Below, one piece after another: positions 33,682 through 42,880 of a DNA stretch of 50,646 nt. Under the pieces are notes generated by a model. It saw only the letters and a program-made list of their open reading frames with translations. It made no database searches and was not told the origin of the DNA. Origin of the DNA: CAYRIY01 sp964424335 (GTDB lineage Bacteria; Bacillota; Limnochordia; DTU080; RSA5); the NCBI GenBank assembly GCA_964424335.1, contig CAYRIY010000014.1, positions 1 through 50,646 on the forward strand, given 5' to 3'. Within the stretch, counting starts at the first letter, position 1. The number at the start of each line of letters is the position of its first letter. Made by a program: the position numbers and the translations under genes.

Positions 33682-35415
33682 TCAGACGGAGCCGCTCAAG
33701 TGCCCCACCTGCAGGCTGTACATCTCGTAATACAAGCCCCTTGCCGCGATCAGCTCGTCGTGCGTGCCCATCTCGACCACCCTGCCGCCGCGAAGCGCGA
33801 CGATCAAGTCCGCATTTCGGACCATGGAAAGGCGATGCGACGTGACGAGCGTCGTCCTGCCGCGCATCAACTTCTCGAGCGTCTGTTGGATGATCCACTC
33901 CGACTCGGGCTCGACCGCCGATGTCGCCTCGTCGAGGATGAGGATGCTCGGGTCGGCGAGAAAGGCGCGAGCGATCGCAATGCGTTGGCGCTGTCCTCCG
34001 GAGAGCTTGACGCCCCGCTCGCCCACTTGCGTTTCGTATCCCCGCGGCAGACGCTGGATGAACTCATGGGCATTCGCCATTCGGGCCGCCTCCTCCACCT
34101 CGGCATCCGTGGCGTCGGAGCGGCTAAAGCGTATGTTGTCCGCAATGGTTCCGCTGAAAAGGATCGTCTCCTGCAGCACGAGGGCCATTTGCTTGCGCAG
34201 TGAGCGCTGAGCGACGTTGCGGATGTCTCGTCCGTCGATCAAGATGCGCCCGGCGGTCGGATCGTAAAATCGCGGGACGAGGTTGAGGATCGTGGTCTTT
34301 CCCGCGCCGCTCGGTCCCACGAACGCCACCGTCTGCCCTGCGGCGATTTCCAGCGAGAAATCGTGAAGCACCTGCTCATTTCCGTAAGAGAATGAGATGT
34401 TTTCAAACGTGATGTCCCCCCGGACGCGCTCCAGCACGACGCTGCCCTCCGCATCCTCCACGCTCTCGTCTGCATCGAGGAGCTCAAACACCCGACTGCC
34501 CGAAGCGACGGCCCTTTGCAGCAGCTCGTTCACGGTGGCGAGGGTATCGATCGGGCTAAATAGCTGCCACCAGTACCCGCGGTAGGCGATGAGGCCGCCG
34601 ACGGTGAACGTTCCTCGAACGACGAACCAAGCCCCCATCCCGAGCATGACGACGCTGCTTAGAAATCCGATGAACTGAGCGCTTGGAAGAAAGATGTTGC
34701 GTGCGTTGATGGCACGGTACTGCTCGGCGACGTAGGCATCATTGGCCTGCTTAAACTTTTGCATCACTTGCTTTTCCTGGGCAAAAGCTTTGACGACGAG
34801 TTGACCGGCAAGATTTTCTTGCAGGAGCGCCGAGACGTCGCCAAGCCGGTCCCGCACCCGGCGGTAAAGTGACTTGACGCGGTGATTAAAGACCCGGACC
34901 AGCACCCACACGAGCAGGATGGGAAGGACCGTAAATCCGCCGACAACGGGCTGGATGGCAACGATCGCCGTCACGACGAACGCAAATCGCAAGAAAGCGG
35001 CGAGAACTTGGTCAATGCCACGTATGATCGCCTCTTGCATGGCGTCGATGTCGTTCATCGCCCGGGACAACAGGTCTCCCGTCCGGTTGGCGTGGTGGTA
35101 CGCCACAGACTGCCGCTGGAGCTTGGCGTAGACGGCCTCCCTGAGGTCAGCCACAAAGCTTTGACCCACTTTTTCGAGGAGGTTGCGATGAATGGCGGAG
35201 AGCACCGTCGAGAGCAGGTGAATCCCCGTCATCACCAAGAGTGCCGGCCACAATAGGTGCAACTTGCCGCCCACCGCCACCTCGTCCGCCACAAACATCC
35301 ACACGAGCGGGTGAAAGAGGCTAAGGGGCGTGGCGATGAGCATCGCCGTCAAACCGGCAGCGATCCGACCGCGATAAGGCCTCAAGTAAGGCCATACCCT
35401 GCGCAGAATCTCCAT
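33682..35415 (-). CDS. ABC exporter, fused membrane and ATPase domains (homodimer type)
   Basis: A 577-residue half-transporter: six membrane helices (residues 1-310) and an ATPase domain with Walker A GPSGAGKTT, signature LSGGQRQR, Walker B LILDEATSAVE and switch VTSHR. All catalytic residues are present, so it can work as a homodimer, exporting lipid, drug or peptide. ATG 35415 follows ACGGGAG. It stands alone with its own upstream region, in which the palindrome at 35473-35486 lies. Confidence 0.92.
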   Translation of the reverse strand: MEILRRVWPYLRPYRGRIAAGLTAMLIATPLSLFHPLVWMFVADEVAVGGKLHLLWPALLVMTGIHLLSTVLSAIHRNLLEKVGQSFVADLREAVYAKLQRQSVAYHHANRTGDLLSRAMNDIDAMQEAIIRGIDQVLAAFLRFAFVVTAIVAIQPVVGGFTVLPILLVWVLVRVFNHRVKSLYRRVRDRLGDVSALLQENLAGQLVVKAFAQEKQVMQKFKQANDAYVAEQYRAINARNIFLPSAQFIGFLSSVVMLGMGAWFVVRGTFTVGGLIAYRGYWWQLFSPIDTLATVNELLQRAVASGSRVFELLDADESVEDAEGSVVLERVRGDITFENISFSYGNEQVLHDFSLEIAAGQTVAFVGPSGAGKTTILNLVPRFYDPTAGRILIDGRDIRNVAQRSLRKQMALVLQETILFSGTIADNIRFSRSDATDAEVEEAARMANAHEFIQRLPRGYETQVGERGVKLSGGQRQRIAIARAFLADPSILILDEATSAVEPESEWIIQQTLEKLMRGRTTLVTSHRLSMVRNADLIVALRGGRVVEMGTHDELIAARGLYYEMYSLQVGHLSGSV

Positions 35416-35472
35416 GCCTAAAACTCCCGTCGAATAAGGATAATTCTCGCGTCAATATAGACATTGGTTACC

Positions 35473-35486
35473 GGGGAACATTCCCC
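35473..35486. promoter_or_regulatory. perfect palindrome GGGGAA-CA-TTCCCC upstream of ABC exporter
   Basis: It lies 58 bases upstream of the exporter start and close to a possible -10 TATATT on the minus strand. Similar dyad at 8612-8625. Confidence 0.45.
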
Positions 35487-35594
35487 TGTTTATAGCTCGA
35501 GCCAAAGGACCGCCGTCAAATCAATCCCGTGGAGATCGAAATTCACCCCAACGACGAAAAGGAATAGACCCCAGCGACCGATAATTCCTGGCGC

Positions 35595-36005
35595 ATGAAT
35601 ACACATTTAGTTCCATATCTCAACTTCGACGGCAACTGCAAAGACGCGATGATGTTCTATCAATCCGTGTTAGGAGGCAACCTCTCAATTCAAACGTTCG
35701 AGGAGGCGTTTCCCGAGACTCCACAGGAGCACAAAAACCGCGTGATGCACGCGAGCTTGGAAGCGGAAAGTATCAGGATCATGGCGAGCGACACATCGCC
35801 CGAGTACGGTCCTCCCTTCGTTCAGGGAAACAACGTACATCTCAGCATCATCGGTAACGATGAATCGACGCTTCGAGAGTGGTTTGGAAAGCTCGCGGAG
35901 GGCGGCACGGTCACCATGCCCATGGAAAAACAGTTCTGGGGTGACGTGTTCGGTATGCTCATCGACAAATTCGGCGTCAACTGGATGATCAACATCACAC
36001 CTTAA
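35595..36005 (+). CDS. VOC (PhnB-like) family protein
   Basis: A 136-residue protein of the vicinal-oxygen-chelate fold, PhnB-like branch: LVPYLNFDGNCKDAMMFYQSVLGG, MHASLEAESIRIMASD, VHLSIIGNDESTLREWF and FWGDVFGMLIDKFGVNWMIN. PhnB-like proteins are related to 3-demethylubiquinone methyltransferases but have no agreed activity. ATG 35595; no clear ribosome site upstream. A good terminator follows. Confidence 0.88.
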   Translation: MNTHLVPYLNFDGNCKDAMMFYQSVLGGNLSIQTFEEAFPETPQEHKNRVMHASLEAESIRIMASDTSPEYGPPFVQGNNVHLSIIGNDESTLREWFGKLAEGGTVTMPMEKQFWGDVFGMLIDKFGVNWMINITP

Positions 36006-36033
36006 GTGAGTTCCGCAAAATCCGTGTCCCCAG

Positions 36034-36070
36034 GGCCCACCCTCGGGTAGTGCCGGCGGTGGGCCTTTTT
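36034..36070 (+). terminator. intrinsic terminator of VOC gene
   Basis: Stem GGCCCACC / GGTGGGCC with a loop of 16 bases, then TTTTT. It also sits just beyond the convergent ArsB-like gene. Confidence 0.8.
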
Positions 36071-37447
36071 CTATATACTCAGCCACAACCCCAATACCGC
36101 AAAGGTGAGCGTGACGGGCACGCAAATCAACCCCACCTTGAGGTACATGAGGCCCGAGACGCGCAAACCCTTCTTACCGATGATGGAGAGCGAGAGCATG
36201 GTCGCAAGCGAACCGATCACCGTCAAGTTGGGACCGATGTTCGTCCCGATCAAAGCCGCGTAGAGGCTCGCAAGGCCGAGTTCGCCTGTGCTCACTGGGG
36301 CGGCGAGGCTTTCGACCGCGATCAAGATCATGGGGAGATTGTTGACCAAATTGGAGCCGAGCGCCGCGGCGGACGCTACAGCGAAGAGTTCCCAAAAGGA
36401 CTGGCCGGACGCCCACGTCGCCACGAGGCCGGCCGCCCACTCCGACAGACCTGCATTGGCGACGCCCCGCAAGATCAAAAACAGTGAGAACACGAACGGC
36501 AAAAGGTCCCACGAGACGCTCCTCGCAAGTTCACGGGCGCCAAGCCTCGCCCACCCTACATGGTAAAAGGCTAGAAGCGCCCCGCCTACGCAAGCGACGA
36601 TCCAAAGCTCGATTTCCCAAAACGGCGCCACCGCAAGCGCAAACAAAACCGCGAGCAGCGCCCACGTCGTCACCACGAACGTCAGCCGCCCTCCCGCCTC
36701 GGGCAGCCTTTCATCCCACGGCTCGTCGGCGCTTCCGGACTGGACGGAGGCGTCTGCGTCCGAAGTGCTAAGTTGGGCTGCAGAATTGCTCTCAGTGGCG
36801 ACCCCGTACTCAATGAGCGCGCCTTCCCCCAAGGCGTAACGCTTTGGGATCGAAGTCCTGTAAAGCCAGAGGAGCAGCAATAGATTGGCGGCGACGGCCA
36901 AGACGCCCGGCAAAAGCATTGCTTGTGCGTACTCCCAAAACGGGATGTCGAGCCGTCCAAAGACGATCAAGTTGGTCAGGTTGCTGACGGGCAGAAAAAG
37001 CGATGCGGTGTTGGCTACATACGTGGTCGCAAAGACAAATGGAAGCGGCGGGAGCCTTAGAGCCCGCACGAGGCTATACACGACCGGCGCCAGGATCACC
37101 GCGGTCGTATCCAGCGAGAGCCACATAGTGACCAGGACGCCGATGCCGTATATCGCTACAAAGAGCAGCCGGCCCTTGCCCCCGGCCGCGTTGCCGGTCC
37201 AAAGTGCGAGCCGAGCAAAGACGCCCGCTCTGTCGGTGAGCGCCGCCACGACCAAAATGCCGAGGAGAAAGAGCAGGACGCCGCCTGTCTCCCGCCCAAG
37301 GATGAGAATGTCGTGCCAGCCGACGATGCCACAGGCAAGCGAAACAATCGCCCCGCCGAGCGCAAACCATGCCTCGGACACCCCAAAGGGCCGCCAAAAA
37401 ATGAGCAACAGCGTGACAAGAAAGATTGCGAGCGCTACATAGAGCAC
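36071..37447 (-). CDS. ArsB-like / SLC13-type anion permease
   Basis: A 458-residue membrane protein with about eleven helices, of the ion transporter superfamily containing ArsB and NhaD. The pattern NTASLFLPVSNLTNLIVFG and SNLVNNLPMILIAVE, GTNIGPNLTVIGSLATML is typical of arsenite permease ArsB relatives. It may export arsenite or another anion. GTG 37447 follows the ABC stop by 7 bases; an in-frame GTG at 37480 overlaps the upstream gene. Last gene of the marR-ABC-ABC operon. Confidence 0.75.
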   Translation of the reverse strand: MLYVALAIFLVTLLLIFWRPFGVSEAWFALGGAIVSLACGIVGWHDILILGRETGGVLLFLLGILVVAALTDRAGVFARLALWTGNAAGGKGRLLFVAIYGIGVLVTMWLSLDTTAVILAPVVYSLVRALRLPPLPFVFATTYVANTASLFLPVSNLTNLIVFGRLDIPFWEYAQAMLLPGVLAVAANLLLLLWLYRTSIPKRYALGEGALIEYGVATESNSAAQLSTSDADASVQSGSADEPWDERLPEAGGRLTFVVTTWALLAVLFALAVAPFWEIELWIVACVGGALLAFYHVGWARLGARELARSVSWDLLPFVFSLFLILRGVANAGLSEWAAGLVATWASGQSFWELFAVASAAALGSNLVNNLPMILIAVESLAAPVSTGELGLASLYAALIGTNIGPNLTVIGSLATMLSLSIIGKKGLRVSGLMYLKVGLICVPVTLTFAVLGLWLSI

Positions 37448-37454
37448 ATGCGTT

Positions 37455-39338
37455 TCACCCGACGTTCTCCGCCCGCACACCCATGAATTGACTGTTGTAG
37501 AGGTCTGCGTAAAAACCGTTCGCGCGCAACAGTTCGTCGTGGCGGCCTTGTTCGACGATGCGGCCTTCGTTCATGACCAGGATCAGGTCCGCCCCGCGAA
37601 TCGTCGAGAGCCGGTGTGCGATCACAAAACTTGTACGGCCGCTCATCAACTCCTCCATCGCCTGCTGCAATTGCAGCTCGGTCCGGGTGTCCACGCTGCT
37701 CGTCGCTTCGTCGAGGATCAGCATGGGCGGATTGGCCAGAAACGCCCTGGCAATGGTGAGCAATTGCTTTTGCCCTTGTGAAAGGTTGGATGCCTCTTCA
37801 TTTAATACCGTATCGTACCCGTCGGGCAGCGTGCGAATGAAGTGGTCTGCGTACGCCGCCTTCGCTGCGGCCACGATTTCGATCTCGGAGGCATCCGGCC
37901 TCGAGTAGGCGATGTTTTCACCGATCGTTCCATTAAAGAGCCACGTGTCCTGAAGCACCATGCCGAATTTCTCGCGCAACTCGCCTCTGGACATGTCGCG
38001 AATGTCGACGCCGTCGATCAAGATCCGTCCTTTGTCGATCTCATAAAACCGCATCAGCAAGTTGACTAGGGTCGTCTTACCCGCTCCCGTCGGGCCTACG
38101 ATGGCAACAATCTGGCCGGGCTTGACGTCGAGACTCAGCCCTTGATAGAGCGGCACGTCGGGCGAGTAGCCAAAGTGGACGTCCTCAAAGCGGACGTGCC
38201 CACGGGTGGGCGCGGCCGGACGGTCGAGCTTGGGATCTGGGGTCATTTCTTCTTCGGCTAGGAGCTCAAAGACGCGCTCGGCCGAGGCGATCGTCGACTG
38301 GATGACGTTGGCGATCGTGGCCAGTTGCACGATCGGTTGGTTAAAGAGGCGGGCGTATTGAATGAACGCCTGCACGTCGCCGATCATGATCCAGGATCGG
38401 GTGACGAAAAGTCCGCCAACGACGCTGACCAAGAGATAGCCGATGTTGTTGATGAAGTGCATCATCGGCATGATCAGGCCCGATACGAACTGCGCCTTCC
38501 AACCTGCGTCGTAAAGCCTATCGTTGATCTCGGCAAACTGCTTGATCGAAGCTTTCTCACGGCCAAACGCCTTGACGACCGAGTGGCCTGTAAACATCTC
38601 CTCGACGTGGCCATTTAGCTCACCCAAAGCCTTTTGCTGCGCCTTGAAGTACGCCTGCGAGCGCTTGGCGACCACAGCCGTGACGAGCGTCGCGAGCGGC
38701 AGCGTAAACAGGACGATCAAGGTGAGCCAAACGTTGATGCTGAGCATCATCACGAGCACGCCTACGAACGTAATGACGGAGGTGATCGACTGCGTAATGC
38801 TCTGCTGGAGCGTGCTTGCAATGTTGTCGACGTCGTTTGCCACCCGGCTCAAGATCTCGCCGTGCGAATGACTGTCAAAAAACCGCAAGGGCAGCCGAGA
38901 GAGCTTCTTGTTCACCTGTTGCCTTAGGTCGAAAGCGATTCCTTGAGAGACGCCGGCCATGATGTAGTGCATGACGTAGCTGAAACATGCACTGAATGTG
39001 TATAGCACGATGAGGACACCGAGGATCCTCCCGACGGCCGCGAAGTCGACGCCCGCTCCGGGCGTTCCCCGCAGCTTTTCCATGAAGCCGTTGAATATGA
39101 TCGTCGTCGCGTCGCCGAGGAGCTTGGGGCTCACAATGCTAAAGAGCGTGCTCGCCCCCGCCAGGAGCGTAACGAATGCGAGCATCCCTGCGTGCGGCCT
39201 CAGGTACCCGAGGAGTCTCCTGAAGGTGCCCTTGAAGTCCTTTGCTCTTTCGACCGGCATCATCATGCCGTGTGGGCCGCCGCGCCCCGGACCGAAGGGC
39301 ATGCCGCCTCGATGTTGCTCCTGCCTCTCCTTGCTCAT
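37455..39338 (-). CDS. heterodimeric ABC exporter, subunit with full ATPase site
   Basis: A 627-residue half-transporter: an N-terminal Gly/Pro/Met-rich tail of about 40 residues (GGMPFGPGRGGPHGMMM), six helices, and an ATPase with Walker A GPTGAGKTT, Walker B LILDEATSSVD and the switch His in VIAHR. The signature reads LSQGQ and not LSGGQ. It pairs with the gene just upstream, which has a degenerate Walker B. ATG 39338 overlaps the upstream stop (ATGA) and follows GAGGAGG. Substrates of this group (TM287/288, BmrCD, LmrCD) are drugs and lipids; here the MarR control suggests a xenobiotic. Confidence 0.92.
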   Translation of the reverse strand: MSKERQEQHRGGMPFGPGRGGPHGMMMPVERAKDFKGTFRRLLGYLRPHAGMLAFVTLLAGASTLFSIVSPKLLGDATTIIFNGFMEKLRGTPGAGVDFAAVGRILGVLIVLYTFSACFSYVMHYIMAGVSQGIAFDLRQQVNKKLSRLPLRFFDSHSHGEILSRVANDVDNIASTLQQSITQSITSVITFVGVLVMMLSINVWLTLIVLFTLPLATLVTAVVAKRSQAYFKAQQKALGELNGHVEEMFTGHSVVKAFGREKASIKQFAEINDRLYDAGWKAQFVSGLIMPMMHFINNIGYLLVSVVGGLFVTRSWIMIGDVQAFIQYARLFNQPIVQLATIANVIQSTIASAERVFELLAEEEMTPDPKLDRPAAPTRGHVRFEDVHFGYSPDVPLYQGLSLDVKPGQIVAIVGPTGAGKTTLVNLLMRFYEIDKGRILIDGVDIRDMSRGELREKFGMVLQDTWLFNGTIGENIAYSRPDASEIEIVAAAKAAYADHFIRTLPDGYDTVLNEEASNLSQGQKQLLTIARAFLANPPMLILDEATSSVDTRTELQLQQAMEELMSGRTSFVIAHRLSTIRGADLILVMNEGRIVEQGRHDELLRANGFYADLYNSQFMGVRAENVG

Positions 39339-41062
39339 GCGATCGCCTCCTCGGAAAGCTGCGACGCAACGATTTCCCGGTATATTGTGCAATTGGCTAG
39401 GAGCTCGCGGTGCGTGCCAATCCCCGCGACCCGGCCCGAGTCGAGCACAATGATCTGGTCTGCGTCCATGATCGTACTCACTCGCTGTGCCACGATGATC
39501 ACCGTCGCATCCGAGGTCTCGCGCTCGAGCGCCATACGGACTTTGGCGTCCGTCTTGAAGTCCAAGGCGGAGAAGTTGTCGTCAAACAGGTAGATGCTCG
39601 GCCTGCGCACAAGCGCCCTGGCGATCGTAAGTCGCTGTTTTTGGCCCCCGGACAAGTTGGCGCCGCCCTGTGCGATGAAGGCGTCGTAACCGTCTTCGAG
39701 CTCCTCGATGAACGGCGCGGCCTGTGCCGATTCCGCAGCATGGCGGAGCTCGTCTTCCGTCGCATCGGGCCTGCCGTAGCGGAGGTTTTCCCGTATGGAG
39801 CCGCTAAACAGCAGCGCCGACTGCGGTACGTAACCTATGCGCTCGCGCACGGACTCTTGCGTCATATGCCGCACGTCGACCCCGTCAATCTTGACGCTCC
39901 CCGAGGTCACGTCGTAAAAACGCAACAGCAATCGGGCAAGTGTCGATTTGCCCGATCCGATCCCGCCGATCACGGCGGTCACCTCACCTGGGCGCGCCAC
40001 GAAGGAGACGTCTTCGAGCGCTGCCGCCTCGGCGCCGGGGTAGTAAAACGTGACGCGGTCAAACGTCACGACCCCCGTCGGCTCCGGCGGCTCGATCGGC
40101 TGCTCGGGCTCCTTGATCTCCGGACTCATGTCGAGCACTTCCGCGATCCGTGCAGCCGAGACAGCCGCACGTGGGATAAACGTCAGCATCATCGAGAGCA
40201 ACATGAGGGCGAACATGATCTGCATGGCGTACTGGATGAACGCCATCATGCTCCCCACCTGCATAAACCCTTGATCGATCCGAATACCGCCAAACCAGAC
40301 GATCGCTATCGTCGTCAGGTTGAACGTGATGCCCATCGCAGGCTCCATCGCCGCCATGATGCGGTTGACCCGAATCGAGGTTTGCGTCAGCTCTCGATTG
40401 GCGTCGTCGAACCGCTGCTCTTCGTATTCGGTCCTGTTGAACGCCCGCACCACCCGAATCCCGGTGAGCCCCTCGCGCGTCACGAGATTGAGCCTGTCGA
40501 GCTTTTGCTGCACTTGCCTAAAGAGGGGCATTCCTTTTGATGAGATCAGGGCGATGATGCCGGCAAGCACCGGAATCGTGGCGACGAGGAGCAGCGCCAA
40601 CCGGGCATCCTGCAGCGTCGCCATGACGATGCCTCCGATTGCCATCATCGGCGCGCGAATCATGAGGCGAAGCGAGAGGAAGACGAGTTGCTGCACTTGC
40701 TGCACGTCGTTGGTCGTGCGGGTAATCAACGTCGCGGTGCCCACTTTGTCAAACTCGTGGAGCGAAAAGTTGGTGACGTGTGTGAAGAGGCGGTGGCGCA
40801 AATCTCGGGCAAATCCCACGGCCGCGCGGGAGGAGAGCCGCGCCGCTACGAATGCGGCGGCCATGCCGAGCGCAGCCACGCCGAGCATCACGGCGCCCAC
40901 GGAGAGAATGTGGCCCGTGTCGCCGTACACGATCCCCTGGTCGACGATGCTCGCCATCAGCCTGGGCAGGAAGATCTCGGCAAGGGCTTGCAAAAAGACG
41001 AGCACTGCGGCCGTGATGGCCATCCAGCGGTACGGTTTGAGGAGTGGCAGCAGCTTCCTCAC
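39335..41062 (-). CDS. heterodimeric ABC exporter, subunit with degenerate ATPase site
   Basis: A 575-residue half-transporter. Walker A is GGIGSGKST and the signature LSGGQKQR, but Walker B is LFDDNFSALD with Asp in place of the catalytic Glu, and the switch His is replaced by Gln (VAQR). This is the degenerate half typical of heterodimeric exporters. GTG 41062 overlaps the marR stop and follows GGAGGTG. It works with the downstream subunit. Confidence 0.92.
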   Translation of the reverse strand: MRKLLPLLKPYRWMAITAAVLVFLQALAEIFLPRLMASIVDQGIVYGDTGHILSVGAVMLGVAALGMAAAFVAARLSSRAAVGFARDLRHRLFTHVTNFSLHEFDKVGTATLITRTTNDVQQVQQLVFLSLRLMIRAPMMAIGGIVMATLQDARLALLLVATIPVLAGIIALISSKGMPLFRQVQQKLDRLNLVTREGLTGIRVVRAFNRTEYEEQRFDDANRELTQTSIRVNRIMAAMEPAMGITFNLTTIAIVWFGGIRIDQGFMQVGSMMAFIQYAMQIMFALMLLSMMLTFIPRAAVSAARIAEVLDMSPEIKEPEQPIEPPEPTGVVTFDRVTFYYPGAEAAALEDVSFVARPGEVTAVIGGIGSGKSTLARLLLRFYDVTSGSVKIDGVDVRHMTQESVRERIGYVPQSALLFSGSIRENLRYGRPDATEDELRHAAESAQAAPFIEELEDGYDAFIAQGGANLSGGQKQRLTIARALVRRPSIYLFDDNFSALDFKTDAKVRMALERETSDATVIIVAQRVSTIMDADQIIVLDSGRVAGIGTHRELLANCTIYREIVASQLSEEAIA

Positions 41063-41604
41063 CGACGGTGCACCTCCGTAGGCGATGTCTCGAGCTGACC
41101 TGCTAAGTTAGTCGATTCGTCGCGATCGTCGCTTGGCAGGTCGACGTCGCGCTGCGCCGCGTCGTGGATGCGGGCGTTCGCCCGCTCGAGGGCGCGCAGA
41201 AGCGTGCGCAAAAAGCGCTCGACATCATCGATCTCGGCCTCGGGCAGCTCTTGAAGGACAATCGCCCATACCTGCCCGGCCCGCTCGCCCATGCGTTCAA
41301 AACTGCGTTCCGCCTCTTGGGTCACATGCAAGCGGATGACGCGCTGGTCGGTCGGATCGGAGCGCTTTTCGACATAACCCTCCTGCGCCAAGTGGTCGAC
41401 CATGGTCGACGTGTGGCTCTTGGACGAGCCCACTCTCCTTGCAAGTTCGGTCAACGTGATGCCGGGCTTTTCTTCGATGCGGCGCAGGAGCAGATAGGAA
41501 AGGAGCGGCATGTCGTGCTCGCTCATATAACTGCGAAAGAGCGATCGCATGTGGCGATTGACGTGCCGCCAAAGCTGGGAGATCTCCACGGGCGTGACGG
41601 GCAC
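41059..41604 (-). CDS. MarR-family transcriptional regulator
   Basis: A 181-residue winged-helix repressor: YLLLRRIEEKPGITLTELARRVGSSKSHTSTMVDHLAQEGYVEKRSDPTDQRVIRLHVT is a clear MarR DNA-binding region, then a helical dimerisation part and an acidic tail (RDVDLPSDDRDES). GTG 41604 is chosen because AGGAGG is nine bases upstream; the frame upstream to 41670 is only the translation of the operator repeats. It is the first gene of an operon with the ABC exporter and ArsB-like permease and probably represses it through the operator array at 41620-41674. Confidence 0.93.
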   Translation of the reverse strand: MPVTPVEISQLWRHVNRHMRSLFRSYMSEHDMPLLSYLLLRRIEEKPGITLTELARRVGSSKSHTSTMVDHLAQEGYVEKRSDPTDQRVIRLHVTQEAERSFERMGERAGQVWAIVLQELPEAEIDDVERFLRTLLRALERANARIHDAAQRDVDLPSDDRDESTNLAGQLETSPTEVHRR

Positions 41605-41619
41605 CGGGCTCGCCCTCCT

Positions 41620-41674
41620 AATATTGTTCGGCGCAGAACGTTCGGCGTAGAACGTTCGGTTTAGAACCAATATT
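41620..41674. promoter_or_regulatory. tandem operator array: three GTTC-N6-GAAC dyads flanked by AATATT
   Basis: Three consecutive 14-bp units (41626, 41640, 41654), each a GTTC...GAAC dyad, are bracketed by AATATT on both sides (41620-41625 and 41669-41674). The array lies between the marR promoter and its ribosome site. Confidence 0.85.
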
Positions 41675-41698
41675 ACGCGGGAAGTTTGCTCGTGTCAA
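41670..41698 (-). promoter_or_regulatory. sigma-70-type promoter of the marR-ABC-arsB-like operon
   Basis: On the minus strand TTGACA (41693-41698) and TAATAT (41670-41675), 17 bases apart. The -10 overlaps the right AATATT flank and the transcription start would lie in the third operator unit, a textbook repressor layout. Confidence 0.75.
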
Positions 41699-41732
41699 CT
41701 GGGGCGGCGGCGCACGGGAATCGGTCCTCTGG

Positions 41733-41849
41733 TCAGGATCCGAGTTTCGGCAAGACGTACATCCGCATGATGGAGTGCAGTTTAGCGGCGTAGTCGGGAT
41801 CCGTCGCGTAGCCGGCTTGCTGGAGCCTCGTCGCAAATTCGAAACGCAT
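41733..41849 (-). pseudogene. glucosaminidase (GH73/FlgJ-like) C-terminal remnant
   Basis: A 38-codon open frame ending at TGA (41733-41735) encodes LQQAGYATDPDYAAKLHSI, the typical last helix segment of mannosyl-glycoprotein endo-beta-N-acetylglucosaminidase/FlgJ muramidase domains. There is no start region or catalytic part: upstream sequence runs into the SDR gene end at 41871. It is most simply the tail of a lost cell-wall hydrolase gene. Confidence 0.6.
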
Positions 41850-41870
41850 CGGGCGACATGGCTTGACCCC

Positions 41871-42638
41871 CTACTCCTCGTAGATCATTTTGACCGTCAT
41901 CCCGCCGTCCACGATGAGATTGGAGCCCGTTATGAATCCAGACTCAGGATCGGCGAGAAAGAGGACCGCCCTCGCCACGTCTTCAGGCGTTCCGACCCGC
42001 CCGGCCGGGTGCTGTGCATGGTCTCTTGGAGTGAGCTCCGCCTGTCGCCTCGTGCGCTTTTTCTTCCACCCCGATGTGTCGATCCATCCGGGGCTGACGG
42101 CGTTCACCCGAATCCGATAACGACCGAGACTGATCGCAAGGGCGTGGGTCAATGCCAGCAAGCCGCCTTTGGACGCTGCGTAACTCTCGGTGTTTGGCTC
42201 AGACATGAACGCCCGAGTCGACGCGATGTTTACGATCGCTCCACCCGTGGCCTTCATGTAGCGGAGCCCGTATTTGGCCGTGAGCGCGGCGCTGCGCAAA
42301 TTGACGTTGATCACCCGGTCGAAGTCGGCGATTTCGAGTTCGTCGATGGGCGTTGTAACGCCTATGCCCGCGTTGTTGACGATGACGTGAACGCCGCCAA
42401 ACTCCTCGGCGACCTTGGCAAACAGCGCCTCCAGGTCGCGAGGAACGGCCACGTCAGTCGCAACGAACGCGGCTCGGATCCCTTCCGCCCCCAATTCATC
42501 CAGTGTTTCAGCGCCGGCCTCCTCATCACAATCGGCGATGACGACGCTTGCTCCCCGCCCTCCAAAAGCCTGGCATACCGCCTTGCCAATTCCTTGTGCG
42601 CCCCCGGTTACCACGACCGACGTTCCCTCAAATTGCAT
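41871..42638 (-). CDS. short-chain dehydrogenase/reductase (SDR)
   Basis: A 255-residue NAD(P)-dependent oxidoreductase. TGGAQGIG (cofactor-binding), ADCDEEAG (Asp suggests NAD over NADP), NNAGIG, INVNLRSAA, catalytic Ser in NIAST, Tyr and Lys in YAASK, and GSNLIVDGGM near the C-terminus follow classical SDR order. Likely acts on a sugar or 3-oxoacyl substrate. ATG 42638 follows GTGGAGG. The glucosaminidase remnant abuts its 3' end. Confidence 0.92.
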   Translation of the reverse strand: MQFEGTSVVVTGGAQGIGKAVCQAFGGRGASVVIADCDEEAGAETLDELGAEGIRAAFVATDVAVPRDLEALFAKVAEEFGGVHVIVNNAGIGVTTPIDELEIADFDRVINVNLRSAALTAKYGLRYMKATGGAIVNIASTRAFMSEPNTESYAASKGGLLALTHALAISLGRYRIRVNAVSPGWIDTSGWKKKRTRRQAELTPRDHAQHPAGRVGTPEDVARAVLFLADPESGFITGSNLIVDGGMTVKMIYEE

Positions 42639-42880
42639 CGTGCTTCGACCTCCACTTGCCGCTCGTTCTTCTTGGTCACACTACCGATTTTTCCAGACGT
42701 GTCTAAAAACGGCCTCCTTCTTCTAGCGAAACAATGCAGGGTAAGAGGAGATTGACATCGAAAACCAAGCTCGTAGCGCGGGTCGACTGAGTGTAACCGT
42801 GAATATCATGACCGCGAGCAGCTTTTTGAGTTTCCTGATGCGCCATCGGCGTGCATGTTATTCACGGGCAGGAGGCATCG

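Noticed and set aside
39410..40540. 376-codon plus-strand frame opposite an ABC exporter
   Set aside because: Antisense shadow; composition dominated by Arg, His and Asp as expected for reversed coding DNA.
41605..41670. N-terminal extension of the MarR protein
   Set aside because: It only translates the operator repeats; ribosome site AGGAGG lies inside it, directly before GTG 41604.
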